The notes below the pieces were generated by a model. The model was not told where the DNA came from. It searched no databases and was given only the letters and a program-made list of their open reading frames with translations. Below, piece by piece: positions 1-7,934 of a stretch of DNA of 21,433 nucleotides (position 1 is its first letter; each line of letters starts with the position of its first letter). A program made the translations under genes and the position numbers. The DNA comes from JABHGY01 sp964525185 (GTDB taxonomy: Bacteria; Fidelibacterota; Marinisomatia; Marinisomatales; UBA1611), in assembly GCA_964525185.1 (NCBI GenBank), contig CAZGFQ010000033.1, forward strand, positions 1 to 21,433. The letters are read 5' to 3'.

Positions 1-1
1 T

Positions 2-70
2 TCACCAGAATTAGTTCCAAGACGCCAAGGTATATTGTACGATATTCAAAAAATTATTCATAAGGATTAG
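2..70 (+). CDS. C-terminal end of a truncated protein (5' end outside window)
   Basis: Frame 2 is open from the left edge for 22 codons and ends in TAG at 68-70, eight bases before the next start codon. It would encode a basic tail (PRRQGILYDIQKIIHKD). The other two plus frames close at bases 12 and 63. The stretch is too short to name a family. I call it a gene end because a same-strand gene follows immediately and the residue mix looks protein-like, but an untranslated leader for the next gene is also possible. Confidence 0.4.
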   Translation, partial: SPELVPRRQGILYDIQKIIHKD

Positions 71-77
71 TAACAAC

Positions 78-1724
78 ATGCATATTAACAATTTTATATT
101 GTTTATTTTTACATCAACTATTTTGATTTCAGAAGACTTTCAATCTATTAAGTCTCAGTATTTAGGAATAGATGGAGTTCCATCTCATGAAACATTTTTA
201 CGAGCTCATGGAATAGAGCAACAAAAATCAAAAGTAAAATATACACCCTTTTTTTCAGTAAGCTTTTCTACAAATGATATTTTGAATAATGCAGGAACTA
301 AAATGCCAAATAAATTGGCAACACCATTCAATGTAGATGTGTTTCTAAAAAGGAGTAATACATATATTTCAACAAATAGAGTAAAACAAATTTGGGATGG
401 AAGAGTTTATGAGAGTAATAATTCTATAATTGTTGGGGGATATTCATCAAAATATAATGAGCAGCCTGTAGGCAAAATCAATAATAAAGGCTTCTTTATG
501 CCAAGTGATGGCAATAAAATATCCGAAAATTTTCCAATTTTGGCCATACCATCAGGTCAAATATTATTTGATCCATTTGAGCATCAATTATTACAAGTTC
601 AACCGAGTCAATATAATCAACACAAAGAGTTTTCTCGTTCATTTCTTCCATTCGATCTTTATTCAAAAGCAGGTTCACCCATTGAATTAGGAAAATTTAG
701 CTTATCATTTAATCATTCAAAAAAATCAACAGTTCTCAACTTTAATATCAATAATAATACATATGAAATCGCGAATGGACAATTAAATGAATCTTCGATT
801 GTTAAACGAGTAGAAGGGTACCAACCCTTATTAATCGACGGAGCGACACAGCCTGAATCTGGACATGTTATTACTTTTGTATTTGAAGGAGTTTTCAACA
901 AAAATATAAAATTGGAAAATGACAATTTAATTTTAGCAAATTATAAAGTTCAAAATAAAGTAGTTGAAGACGTGCAAAATAATATTCTGCACATTGACGG
1001 TAATTTTGATGAGTGGCGAAATATTAAAGGTATTAGTGATCCTGAAGGTGACTTCATTTCTTATCTATTTCCCAATCCCGATACGGATATTCTAGATTTT
1101 AAAGTTGCGAATGATGACACACATTTATATTTCTATTCTCGTGTGGTTGGTGCTCATGGGCGAACGGGAGAAAAAGGGCGTTATTATTGGTATACTTATA
1201 TTGATGTGGATACAAATACGCATACTGGCTATCTTCCAACGCGAGATGATAATTGCTATTTTGGAATACCCATTGGCGATGATTGTGAAGCACAATTCGA
1301 GTTTATTGGAAATAAATTTATCAAAACATTTTTTGGCTTTACAGGTATTGGTGGGGAAAAAGAAGCTTTAGAAGGAATGTTAACCTTAGGCCCATCCAAT
1401 TATTCTTCTAAAGATCGAAACGGAAAAAAGCGACAAAACTATAAAGTTGAATATGTACATATGGATGGGAATCGAACAATAACCCACGATTATACAGAAG
1501 GTTCTAGTGAAGATATAAATATTGCTTTATCACCCGATGGATCTGAAGTAGAAATGCGTGTAGAATTAAAAGGGTTTCTTGTAAATACGGATGGGGAACC
1601 AATTTTACAAAAGGGGCAAACTATTCATATTGCTGTTGGCGCTGAAGCATCCAGCGATTATTATAATGCTAATAAATGGGGCGCGGATTCGAGCCCTGTT
1701 ATTTATGGTTATAAAATTAAATAA
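78..1724 (+). CDS. Exported protein of unknown function with CBM9/DOMON-like C-terminal half
   Basis: 548 residues. A hydrophobic N-terminus (about residues 5-18, NNFILFIFTSTILI) looks like a signal peptide, so the protein is probably exported. Residues 25-290 match no family I recognise. From about residue 303 the pattern IDGNFDEW, then DPEGD, then DILDFKVANDDTHLYFYSRV resembles the carbohydrate-binding module 9/DOMON-like beta-sandwich found at the ends of secreted FCB proteins. This is followed by YIDVDTNTHTGY and a closing strand with HIAVGAEASSD. AAGGA at 62-66 is a plausible ribosome site, 11 bases before the ATG. The gene converges on the oxidoreductase gene, leaving 17 bases between their stops. 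No catalytic motif is visible. The function is unknown; sugar or haem binding by the C-terminal half is only a family-level guess. Confidence 0.8.
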   Translation: MHINNFILFIFTSTILISEDFQSIKSQYLGIDGVPSHETFLRAHGIEQQKSKVKYTPFFSVSFSTNDILNNAGTKMPNKLATPFNVDVFLKRSNTYISTNRVKQIWDGRVYESNNSIIVGGYSSKYNEQPVGKINNKGFFMPSDGNKISENFPILAIPSGQILFDPFEHQLLQVQPSQYNQHKEFSRSFLPFDLYSKAGSPIELGKFSLSFNHSKKSTVLNFNINNNTYEIANGQLNESSIVKRVEGYQPLLIDGATQPESGHVITFVFEGVFNKNIKLENDNLILANYKVQNKVVEDVQNNILHIDGNFDEWRNIKGISDPEGDFISYLFPNPDTDILDFKVANDDTHLYFYSRVVGAHGRTGEKGRYYWYTYIDVDTNTHTGYLPTRDDNCYFGIPIGDDCEAQFEFIGNKFIKTFFGFTGIGGEKEALEGMLTLGPSNYSSKDRNGKKRQNYKVEYVHMDGNRTITHDYTEGSSEDINIALSPDGSEVEMRVELKGFLVNTDGEPILQKGQTIHIAVGAEASSDYYNANKWGADSSPVIYGYKIK

Positions 1725-1741
1725 TTAAATTTTTATTGAAT

Positions 1742-2977
1742 TTATTCAGACGAAAGAATAATTCTCTTTTCTAGCCTACTTTTTTCTGCACCAAATGACA
1801 TTAAGTGACTTTCAACGGCGGCTTCAAGTGATGAACTAAATAAGGTAGAATCATTGGCTCGTACCGCTAACAGGAATTGTTTCATGAGTCCAAAATCTCC
1901 GCCGCCATGCCCCATTTCATCTTCTTCTGATTTTTTCCACACAATTTCTTTGGAGTGATTTCTAAAGTTGCTCAATGTAATGGTATTAAAATCTCCAATA
2001 ATTTCACCCATTGTTCCCATGATTCGCGTGCGTCGTTCACCATCCGTAAAAGCCGACATGGTAAAGGATGCTTTTACATCATTCTCGAATTCCATACTGA
2101 CTACTTGATGATCGACGACATCATTATCGGATTGATACACACATCGACCATAGGGGCCTTCTTGTAATGCTTTTTTCCGCCCTTCTTTAGATAAATCATT
2201 GGCAATGACAGAAACTGGCCATCCTGTTAACTCCATATTCATATATAATTTTAATGCAGAATAGGGACATTCATTTTCCACGGCACAATCTGAAATGCAT
2301 CTATCGGTACTTCCTTCGGGTGCGTTTTCTTTTGTGAAATGCCTTAATGACCCAATGGAATAAATACTTTTATAAGATGAATTTGCAAACCAACTTACTA
2401 GGTCAATGTCATGTATGGATTTTGCAATTATCATTGGAGATGATTCGTCTAATCGGCGCCAATTACCTCGTACATAAGAATGGGCCATATGCCAATAATT
2501 AACAGGTTCTAAATGTTCAATATTCACCACATCACCAATAATTCCAGAATCAATTAGTTCTTTCATTTTTAAATAATGGGATGTGAACCTCAGGACATGA
2601 CATAAACCAATAATTTTTTCATATCCTTGGGCTTTTTGATTAAATGTAATGCAATCATCTTCTGTGGTTGCCAAGGGTTTTTCCAGTAATATATGGTATC
2701 CTTTTTCCATGGCAGCCAAAGCCGGCTCCACGTGCATCTGATCTTGGGTCGTAATAATGGCAATATCTGCTAATCTTGGTTGATCAAAAATTGATTCCCA
2801 GGAATTATAACATTGTGAATCATCGAGATGATAAAGTTGAATGAATGTATCTCGTTTTTCCGGATTCGGGTCTGCAACACCCACAATTTTCATTTCATGT
2901 GGGAATGATAAACTGTAACTGGCGTAAGTCTTTCCGCGATTTCCTGCCCCGACGATGATTGCACTCTTTTGATCCAT
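1742..2977 (-). CDS. Gfo/Idh/MocA-family NAD(P)-dependent oxidoreductase
   Basis: 411 residues, cytoplasmic, no signal peptide. An N-terminal Rossmann fold starts at AIIVGAGNRG (residues 6-15, GxGxxG dinucleotide site) and is followed by the family signature EKPLATT (99-105). The catalytic-type segment AKSIHDIDLV carries Lys186, His189 and Asp190. A substrate-domain insert holds Cys227, Cys231, Cys237 and, beyond a gap, Cys279 in GPYGRCVY. I recall this insert from one subgroup of the family; its role is not known to me. The C-terminal GHGGGDFGLMKQF segment is also typical. Family members oxidise or reduce sugars, sugar acids or inositols, and the substrate here cannot be told. The gene is single and diverges from the PAP2-led operon. 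Only a weak AAAGAA precedes the ATG. Confidence 0.92.
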   Translation of the reverse strand: MDQKSAIIVGAGNRGKTYASYSLSFPHEMKIVGVADPNPEKRDTFIQLYHLDDSQCYNSWESIFDQPRLADIAIITTQDQMHVEPALAAMEKGYHILLEKPLATTEDDCITFNQKAQGYEKIIGLCHVLRFTSHYLKMKELIDSGIIGDVVNIEHLEPVNYWHMAHSYVRGNWRRLDESSPMIIAKSIHDIDLVSWFANSSYKSIYSIGSLRHFTKENAPEGSTDRCISDCAVENECPYSALKLYMNMELTGWPVSVIANDLSKEGRKKALQEGPYGRCVYQSDNDVVDHQVVSMEFENDVKASFTMSAFTDGERRTRIMGTMGEIIGDFNTITLSNFRNHSKEIVWKKSEEDEMGHGGGDFGLMKQFLLAVRANDSTLFSSSLEAAVESHLMSFGAEKSRLEKRIILSSE

Positions 2978-3025
2978 AATTATTTCTTTTATTGGTGGAT
3001 AGAATTTGTGAACTTTACTATCAAT

Positions 3026-3053
3026 ATTATAGTATGAACATGAAACAATTCAA
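3026..3053 (-). promoter_or_regulatory. Candidate promoter for the oxidoreductase gene
   Basis: On the minus strand a perfect TATAAT (3031-3026) lies 16 bases downstream of TTGAAT (3053-3048), 48 bases before the ATG of the oxidoreductase gene. The -35-like element lies inside the first codons of the divergent PAP2 gene. FCB bacteria often use other promoter consensuses and the DNA is AT-rich, so the match could be chance. Confidence 0.3.
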
Positions 3054-3771
3054 AACTTATTTTCTATTATTAATCATCATTACCGGTTCATTATTAGGAC
3101 AAGTATCAAAAATGCCTTGGGCTACGTATTGGAGCGAATCTGGGAAAAGAGTTCTAACAGATAAAACCAATCAAAAATTATTAGGATATTCGGCTATAAC
3201 AGCACTCGCGGTGACCCAAATCGATATGTCTATAAAAGATTATATCCAAGCTAATAAAGTGCTCTCTGATCCCGTTTCGCGTTTTGGGGATAAATACGGG
3301 GGTGATTGGGCACATTGGGTATTATGGTCATCGATTCTTACAACATCAGTCATGGATAATAATAGTTCGAGTGACATATTTTCCAAAATGCAATTTTCCA
3401 CTTTCGCCATGTTAACAAATGGGTTGATTACGGTTGGGATGAAACGTGCTTTTGGTCGAGAAAGACCGAATGGTGATTGTTGTGAGTCATTTCCTTCGGG
3501 ACATACATCACATAGTTATACCATTGCAGCCATTGCTCATGAACTCTATGGGAATCAAGTGGGTGCATTAGCCTATAGTCTTGCGACTATAGTAGCTGTA
3601 AGCCGAATGAATGATAATAAACATTATTTAAGTGATGTGATTTTTGGAGCTGCATTGGGGACTTCAATTGGTCGAGCTTTTTCGTTACAATACCATGAAA
3701 AAATATTTGGAGATGCAGAAATTGGTATTTCTCCACAAATGACATTTCGATTGACATACCCCATTAAATAG
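3034..3771 (+). CDS. PAP2-family (type 2 phosphatidic acid phosphatase-like) membrane phosphatase
   Basis: 245 residues from the ATG at 3034; the ATG at 3040 gives MKQFKTYF and is equally likely. A TTG at 2992 would add 14 residues ahead of the hydrophobic signal (LLLIIITGSLLG) and is less likely. All three PAP2 phosphatase motifs are intact: KRAFGRERP (137-145), PSGH (154-157) and SRMNDNKHYLSD (190-201), which contains the catalytic histidine pair His157/His197 and Asp201. The family hydrolyses phosphomonoesters or pyrophosphates of lipids such as phosphatidate, undecaprenyl pyrophosphate or sphingoid-base phosphates, with the active site usually facing the periplasm. It is the first gene of a five-gene plus-strand operon, with one base to the next start. 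The neighbouring lipid-type hydrolases make a lipid phosphate a reasonable, unproven substrate. Confidence 0.93.
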   Translation: MNMKQFKTYFLLLIIITGSLLGQVSKMPWATYWSESGKRVLTDKTNQKLLGYSAITALAVTQIDMSIKDYIQANKVLSDPVSRFGDKYGGDWAHWVLWSSILTTSVMDNNSSSDIFSKMQFSTFAMLTNGLITVGMKRAFGRERPNGDCCESFPSGHTSHSYTIAAIAHELYGNQVGALAYSLATIVAVSRMNDNKHYLSDVIFGAALGTSIGRAFSLQYHEKIFGDAEIGISPQMTFRLTYPIK

Positions 3772-3772
3772 T

Positions 3773-4723
3773 GTGAAAAAAATACTATTCTTGGTTGCTT
3801 TAATTATGTTTACATCGTGTGAAGATGTAAATCCAGTCAATGAACCTTTGCCGCCGGTTGGCTACTATAACTATTCCCTCATTGAATGGTCCGCTGGTTT
3901 AGGATTACTCGATTTAATTAACAAAAAACCAGATGTTCCAATTTCCATAAACCTTTATCCGGATATTATTTATAAAGAAACTCCAGAAAAGCAGCTAAAA
4001 TTAGATATTCTTAAAAAGAATGGAAATACAGAGCTAGCTCCTGTTATCATATTTATTCACGGTGGTAGCTGGAAGTATGGTGGAAAAGAAGATTACTTAT
4101 TTTATTTAATTGAATTTGCTGAAAGGGGATATGTAACAGCAACATTATCTTATCGATTATCACAAGAAGCCCCTTTCCCGGCTGCCGTTGAAGATATAAA
4201 TTGTGGTATTCGTTGGATTAAGGATCATGGGTTGGAATATGGGATTGACACGAATAAAGCTGTTCTTGTTGGCGGGTCTGCCGGTGGTCATTTAGCCATG
4301 ATGGCAGGATATACAGATCAATATGAATCCTGTGGATCTATTGGTGATATTCAAGGAATTGTAAATATTTATGGACCCTGTGATTTAACAACGGATTTTG
4401 CCTTGAGTAATTCCGCCTTAACTGATTTTATTGGGCAGAATTATAATGAAAATCCAATGCCATATAAAGACGCGTCTCCATTAACTCATATTTCGAGCGA
4501 TGATCCACCAACAATTACATTTCATGGAACGATTGATAAAGTAGTGCCTGTAAGCCAAGCTGATACGTTAGATCAAAGATTGAGACGAGTCGGTGTATCT
4601 CATGAATATCACAGATTAAAGGGGTGGCCACACACGATGGATTTAGCTGTTCCTGTAAATGTATATATGCAATTTTATATGGCGAAATTTTTTAAAAAAG
4701 TTATTCCATTTAACAATGAATGA
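3773..4723 (+). CDS. Lipoprotein alpha/beta-hydrolase (BD-FAE/carboxylesterase-like)
   Basis: 316 residues, GTG start one base after the PAP2 stop. The signal peptide ends in a lipobox with the acylated cysteine at position 16 (FTSC), so it is probably anchored in the outer or inner membrane facing the periplasm or the cell surface. The hydrolase fold shows the oxyanion-hole HGGSW (96-100), the nucleophile elbow GGSAGGH with Ser169, the acid in HGTIDKVVP (Asp255) and the base in GWPHTMD (His287), so the triad is complete. This arrangement is typical of acetyl-xylan/feruloyl esterases, kynurenine formamidase-like enzymes and other HGG-type esterases of similar length. The likely reaction is ester (or small amide) hydrolysis; the substrate is unknown. 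It overlaps the next gene at ATGA if the upstream ATG of that gene is used. Confidence 0.92.
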   Translation: MKKILFLVALIMFTSCEDVNPVNEPLPPVGYYNYSLIEWSAGLGLLDLINKKPDVPISINLYPDIIYKETPEKQLKLDILKKNGNTELAPVIIFIHGGSWKYGGKEDYLFYLIEFAERGYVTATLSYRLSQEAPFPAAVEDINCGIRWIKDHGLEYGIDTNKAVLVGGSAGGHLAMMAGYTDQYESCGSIGDIQGIVNIYGPCDLTTDFALSNSALTDFIGQNYNENPMPYKDASPLTHISSDDPPTITFHGTIDKVVPVSQADTLDQRLRRVGVSHEYHRLKGWPHTMDLAVPVNVYMQFYMAKFFKKVIPFNNE

Positions 4724-4731
4724 AGGGAAAT

Positions 4732-5718
4732 ATGAAATTCACACACATTTTTTTAATGTTACTCTTAGGGATAATGTCCTGCTCTAATAAAGAGAAAACA
4801 AAGAATACAATGAATTTGGTAGGTTCAAACTGGGCAGAAAAATTAGGTTTTCCAAAAGGAAGTCGCGTTGTTATTTTACACGCAGATGACATTGGCATGT
4901 GCCAAGAAGCAAATGAAGCTGCTGAATCTTATTTATTGAATAATCAGATCCAATCTGCAGCAGTGATGGTTCCGTGTCCATGGTTTAATGATTTTTCAGA
5001 ATGGTCTATCAAACATCCATCTTTCGATGTTGGCCTTCATTTAACTTTAACCGCCGAATGGAAAACATATCGTTGGGGGTCTGTCTCAAATGTGAGGGAT
5101 GTACCTGGGTTAATTGATGATGATGGTTATTTATATCATGAAGTGCAGGGAGTTGTTATGCATGCTTCAGCGGAAGAAGTTGAAACAGAAATAAGAGCTC
5201 AAATTGGTCGTGCCATCGAAAGTGGTATGTCTCCAAGCCATTTAGACACACATATGGGAACCCTTTATGGATCTGCAAAATTTGCAAAAGCATTTTTCAA
5301 AGTAGCGATGGAATATAATATTCCAGCAAATGTAATCAACTTTACGCCAGAAATTGTTGAGAAATTTAGGAATCAAGGTTATCCAATTTCTGATGAAATG
5401 ATTTTGTATGGCCAAGAGTATACATTACCGAAGTTAGATGACTTTTATTCTGTACCGGCGGGCAAGAATTATGAAGATAAAAAGAATAAATTTTACCAAT
5501 TAATTCAATCACTTAAACCTGGCTTATCTGAAATAATTTTTCATCCATCCGTTGAAACAAATGGTTTGAAAAAAATTACAAACTCTTGGCAACAACGCGT
5601 TTGGGAGGCTGAAATGTTTTCCGACCCTGATGTTATTCAATTTATGAAAAATGAAGGTCTCGTATTTACAAATTGGAAAGAAATTATGAATCGATTCGAG
5701 GGAAAAGTAACATCATGA
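4732..5718 (+). CDS. Lipoprotein ChbG/YdjC (HpnK)-family deacetylase
   Basis: 328 residues from ATG 4732. I prefer this start over ATG 4720, which overlaps the upstream stop, because AAGGGA lies at 4723-4728 and the protein then begins MKFTHIFLMLLLGIMSC, a clean lipoprotein signal with Cys17. The YdjC metal-site motifs are present: VVILHADDIGMC (His50, Asp52, Asp53) near the N-terminus of the domain, DVGLHLTLTAEW (99-110), SHLDTHMG (His170, Asp172, His174) and FHPS near the C-terminus. Known members such as ChbG remove an acetyl group from N-acetylglucosamine units of chitooligosaccharides, and HpnK acts in hopanoid synthesis. A lipid-anchored extracytoplasmic version, as seen here, is unlike cytoplasmic ChbG. 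It sits in the operon between an esterase and a ceramidase-like lipoprotein. Confidence 0.9.
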   Translation: MKFTHIFLMLLLGIMSCSNKEKTKNTMNLVGSNWAEKLGFPKGSRVVILHADDIGMCQEANEAAESYLLNNQIQSAAVMVPCPWFNDFSEWSIKHPSFDVGLHLTLTAEWKTYRWGSVSNVRDVPGLIDDDGYLYHEVQGVVMHASAEEVETEIRAQIGRAIESGMSPSHLDTHMGTLYGSAKFAKAFFKVAMEYNIPANVINFTPEIVEKFRNQGYPISDEMILYGQEYTLPKLDDFYSVPAGKNYEDKKNKFYQLIQSLKPGLSEIIFHPSVETNGLKKITNSWQQRVWEAEMFSDPDVIQFMKNEGLVFTNWKEIMNRFEGKVTS

Positions 5719-7268
5719 ATATTCTTAAAAGAATTTTATTATTTTTAGGAATCTTCCTTCTATTTGGATGTGGATTTATTTTAAATAATTTGTCAGATAG
5801 ACACCCAAATTATTCAATCAATTTATCCATAAAAGATGACCAATCTCATGCTATTAAAGCTGGGTTCGCAAAGGTGCCTATCACACCTTCAGGATTTGAT
5901 ACATGGAATGATGTTGATAATAATGCGCGATATGAGCCCCAGAAAGGTGATACATACAATGATTTAAACAGGAATGGAACTTTTGACCCCGTTTGGATTG
6001 CAGGATTCCATAATCAAAGACCGGCACAAGGTGTTCATGATGATATTTGGGCAAGGGTGATGGTATTGGAAACAGGAGATACTCGCTTAGCGATTGTTGG
6101 GTTAGATGCAGTTGGGTTTCTCCATGATGAAGTGGTTGATATTCGAAAATCATTGTCAGAATCACTAAAATTAGATTATTGTATTATTGCAAGCACGCAT
6201 AATCATGAAGGACCGGATTTGGTAGGAATATGGGGAGAAAGTTTTTTATCGTCTGGTGTTAATCCTGAATTTATGGCTGATGTAAAAGCGAAAACAAAAA
6301 TGGCTATTGAAACAGCAGTCGATCAATTACGGCCAGCTAAACTTAGGTTTGCTCAAGATTTAGTAAATGGGTCCACTTTTGTAATGGATACTCGTAAACC
6401 AGAAGAATTAGATTCGGGTCTTCGAATTATTCAAGCAATGGATATAGACGCAGATACCACGCTGGGCTCACTCATTTCTTGGGGGAATCATCCTGAAACT
6501 TTGTGGAGTGAAAATTTACAAATTAGTTCCGATTTCCCACATTATATCAGAGAAGCAGTTGAAAAAGGGATTCATCGCGATGGAAAGACGATTGCTGAAG
6601 GCATTGGGGGAACGGCAGTTTATATAAGTAGTTCTGTTGGCGGATTAATGACTACGCGTCCGTCTTTTGCGATTCCCGATATGTTTACAGGTGAAATGCT
6701 AACGGGCGCTACCTTTGAAAAAACAGAAGCTCAGGGGCAAAATATAGGCTATTTATTGTTAAATGCACTCAAGGGGAGCGAAGCAGTAGATATTACTGAA
6801 AGTTCTATTTCAATTATGGCTAAAACCATTTCTTTACCATTGGATAATAATAATTTCAAATTGGGGTTTGCGTTAGGGGTTATTAAGCATGGCACAACGA
6901 GTTGGATGCAAGTTAGAACTGAAGTTGCAGCTTTTAAAATTGGACCCGCAAGTTTTCTTTCTATCCCTGGAGAAATATATCCTGAAATTGTAAATGGGGG
7001 AGTTGTATCCCCACCGGGCCAAGATTATAAAATTTCCCCAATTGAAGTTCCCTATTTAAGATCTATCATGGATGGAAAATTTAAATTTGTTTTAGGGTTA
7101 GCCAATGATGAAATTGGGTATATTATTCCGAAAAGTGAATGGGATGAAAAACCACCTTATTTATATAATGCAGATCATTCACCTTATGGTGAAGTCAATT
7201 CTATTGGGCCTGAAACTGGACCCTTGATTTACCATCATTTAGTGAGCCTAATTGAAAATTTAAAATGA
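5715..7268 (+). CDS. Neutral/alkaline ceramidase-like lipoprotein with EF-hand-like insert
   Basis: 517 residues from ATG 5715, which overlaps the previous stop (ATGA). An in-frame ATG at 5673 lies inside the previous gene and would hide the signal peptide. The lipobox LLFGC gives Cys19. The fold of the neutral/alkaline non-lysosomal ceramidase N-terminal domain is recognised by AGFAKVPITPSG (49-60), ASTHNHEGPD (159-168, His162 and His164), SWGNHPETLW (His259), SIPGEIYPEI (Glu420) and GLANDEIGYIIP (461-472, Tyr469). These match the zinc-ligand landmarks of Pseudomonas ceramidase. An Asp/Asn-rich insert (about 62-92) looks calcium-binding. The region where ceramidases carry the GDVSP nucleophile loop instead reads YISSSVGG (303-310), so ceramide cleavage is not assured. 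Amidase activity on a lipid or related molecule is the best guess. Confidence 0.88.
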   Translation: MNILKRILLFLGIFLLFGCGFILNNLSDRHPNYSINLSIKDDQSHAIKAGFAKVPITPSGFDTWNDVDNNARYEPQKGDTYNDLNRNGTFDPVWIAGFHNQRPAQGVHDDIWARVMVLETGDTRLAIVGLDAVGFLHDEVVDIRKSLSESLKLDYCIIASTHNHEGPDLVGIWGESFLSSGVNPEFMADVKAKTKMAIETAVDQLRPAKLRFAQDLVNGSTFVMDTRKPEELDSGLRIIQAMDIDADTTLGSLISWGNHPETLWSENLQISSDFPHYIREAVEKGIHRDGKTIAEGIGGTAVYISSSVGGLMTTRPSFAIPDMFTGEMLTGATFEKTEAQGQNIGYLLLNALKGSEAVDITESSISIMAKTISLPLDNNNFKLGFALGVIKHGTTSWMQVRTEVAAFKIGPASFLSIPGEIYPEIVNGGVVSPPGQDYKISPIEVPYLRSIMDGKFKFVLGLANDEIGYIIPKSEWDEKPPYLYNADHSPYGEVNSIGPETGPLIYHHLVSLIENLK

Positions 7269-7921
7269 CTTTAATCCCCACTAAAAGATCTAGTGGTTTG
7301 GCCGCCATATATGGAAGCGTCGTCTATTTTATAATGTCGCACATTTCAATTTTGTTTTATGCGGGCGGTACACCGTGGGATAGAACAACGTCTGGATATC
7401 ATTATTGGGAAAACTTTTTAAGTGATTTAGGGGAAACAGTTGCAAAAAATGGCGAACCTAATTTATCATCCATGATATTGATGAATAGTTCAATTATAAT
7501 TTTTGGAATATCCTTAACAATCTTCTATTTGAATTATTCATCCTTTACAAAAATTAAATGGATTGGTTGGATGGCAGCAGGGTCCGGTATTTTTTCTAGT
7601 ATTGGATTAATTATGGTAGGGGGCGCACCGAGCAATACATTGAAATCAATTCATTTACTTGGCGTTTATATGTGGGCTCTCGGATTACTTATTGCAATTA
7701 TATTAACTCTTTTTTCAAATACGCACATTATTCCTAAAGGGCTAACAGTGTTTTCAGGCATTTTAATGGTTTTATTGGCCTTTCATATGTATCAAGGAAT
7801 AACGAATGTACGTGGGTTGCCTATTACAATTATTCAAAAAATAGTTTTTAATCTGAATGTGTTTTGGTACATGGCGATGGGATGGGGTTTAAGTAAAGAA
7901 GAACCTTTGTCTCTAGACTAA
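7265..7921 (+). CDS. Six-helix integral membrane protein, DUF998-like
   Basis: 218 residues, starting inside the last codons of the ceramidase-like gene (ATG 7265 overlaps TGA 7266-7268), so translation is probably coupled. Hydrophobic segments lie near residues 11-34, 69-90, 98-121, 129-151, 158-178 and 186-208, giving about six transmembrane helices. The motif ENFLSDLG just after the first helix resembles the N-x-(I/L)-SDLG motif I associate with the DUF998 membrane family, but I am only moderately sure. No catalytic or transport motif is evident. It is the last gene of the operon and converges on the FN3-containing gene with 13 bases between stops. Its role may be tied to processing or uptake of what the lipoprotein hydrolases release. 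Confidence 0.8.
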   Translation: MTLIPTKRSSGLAAIYGSVVYFIMSHISILFYAGGTPWDRTTSGYHYWENFLSDLGETVAKNGEPNLSSMILMNSSIIIFGISLTIFYLNYSSFTKIKWIGWMAAGSGIFSSIGLIMVGGAPSNTLKSIHLLGVYMWALGLLIAIILTLFSNTHIIPKGLTVFSGILMVLLAFHMYQGITNVRGLPITIIQKIVFNLNVFWYMAMGWGLSKEEPLSLD

Positions 7922-7934
7922 ATGAAAAAATAAT

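Noticed and set aside
2992..3033. TTG start adding 14 residues to the PAP2 phosphatase
   Set aside because: The added residues are polar, precede the hydrophobic signal, and would use a rare start. ATG at 3034 or 3040 fits better.
5673..5714. Longer N-terminus for the ceramidase-like lipoprotein (ATG 5673)
   Set aside because: It overlaps the previous gene by 46 bases and places 14 polar residues before the lipoprotein signal. The ATGA overlap at 5715 gives a clean signal peptide.
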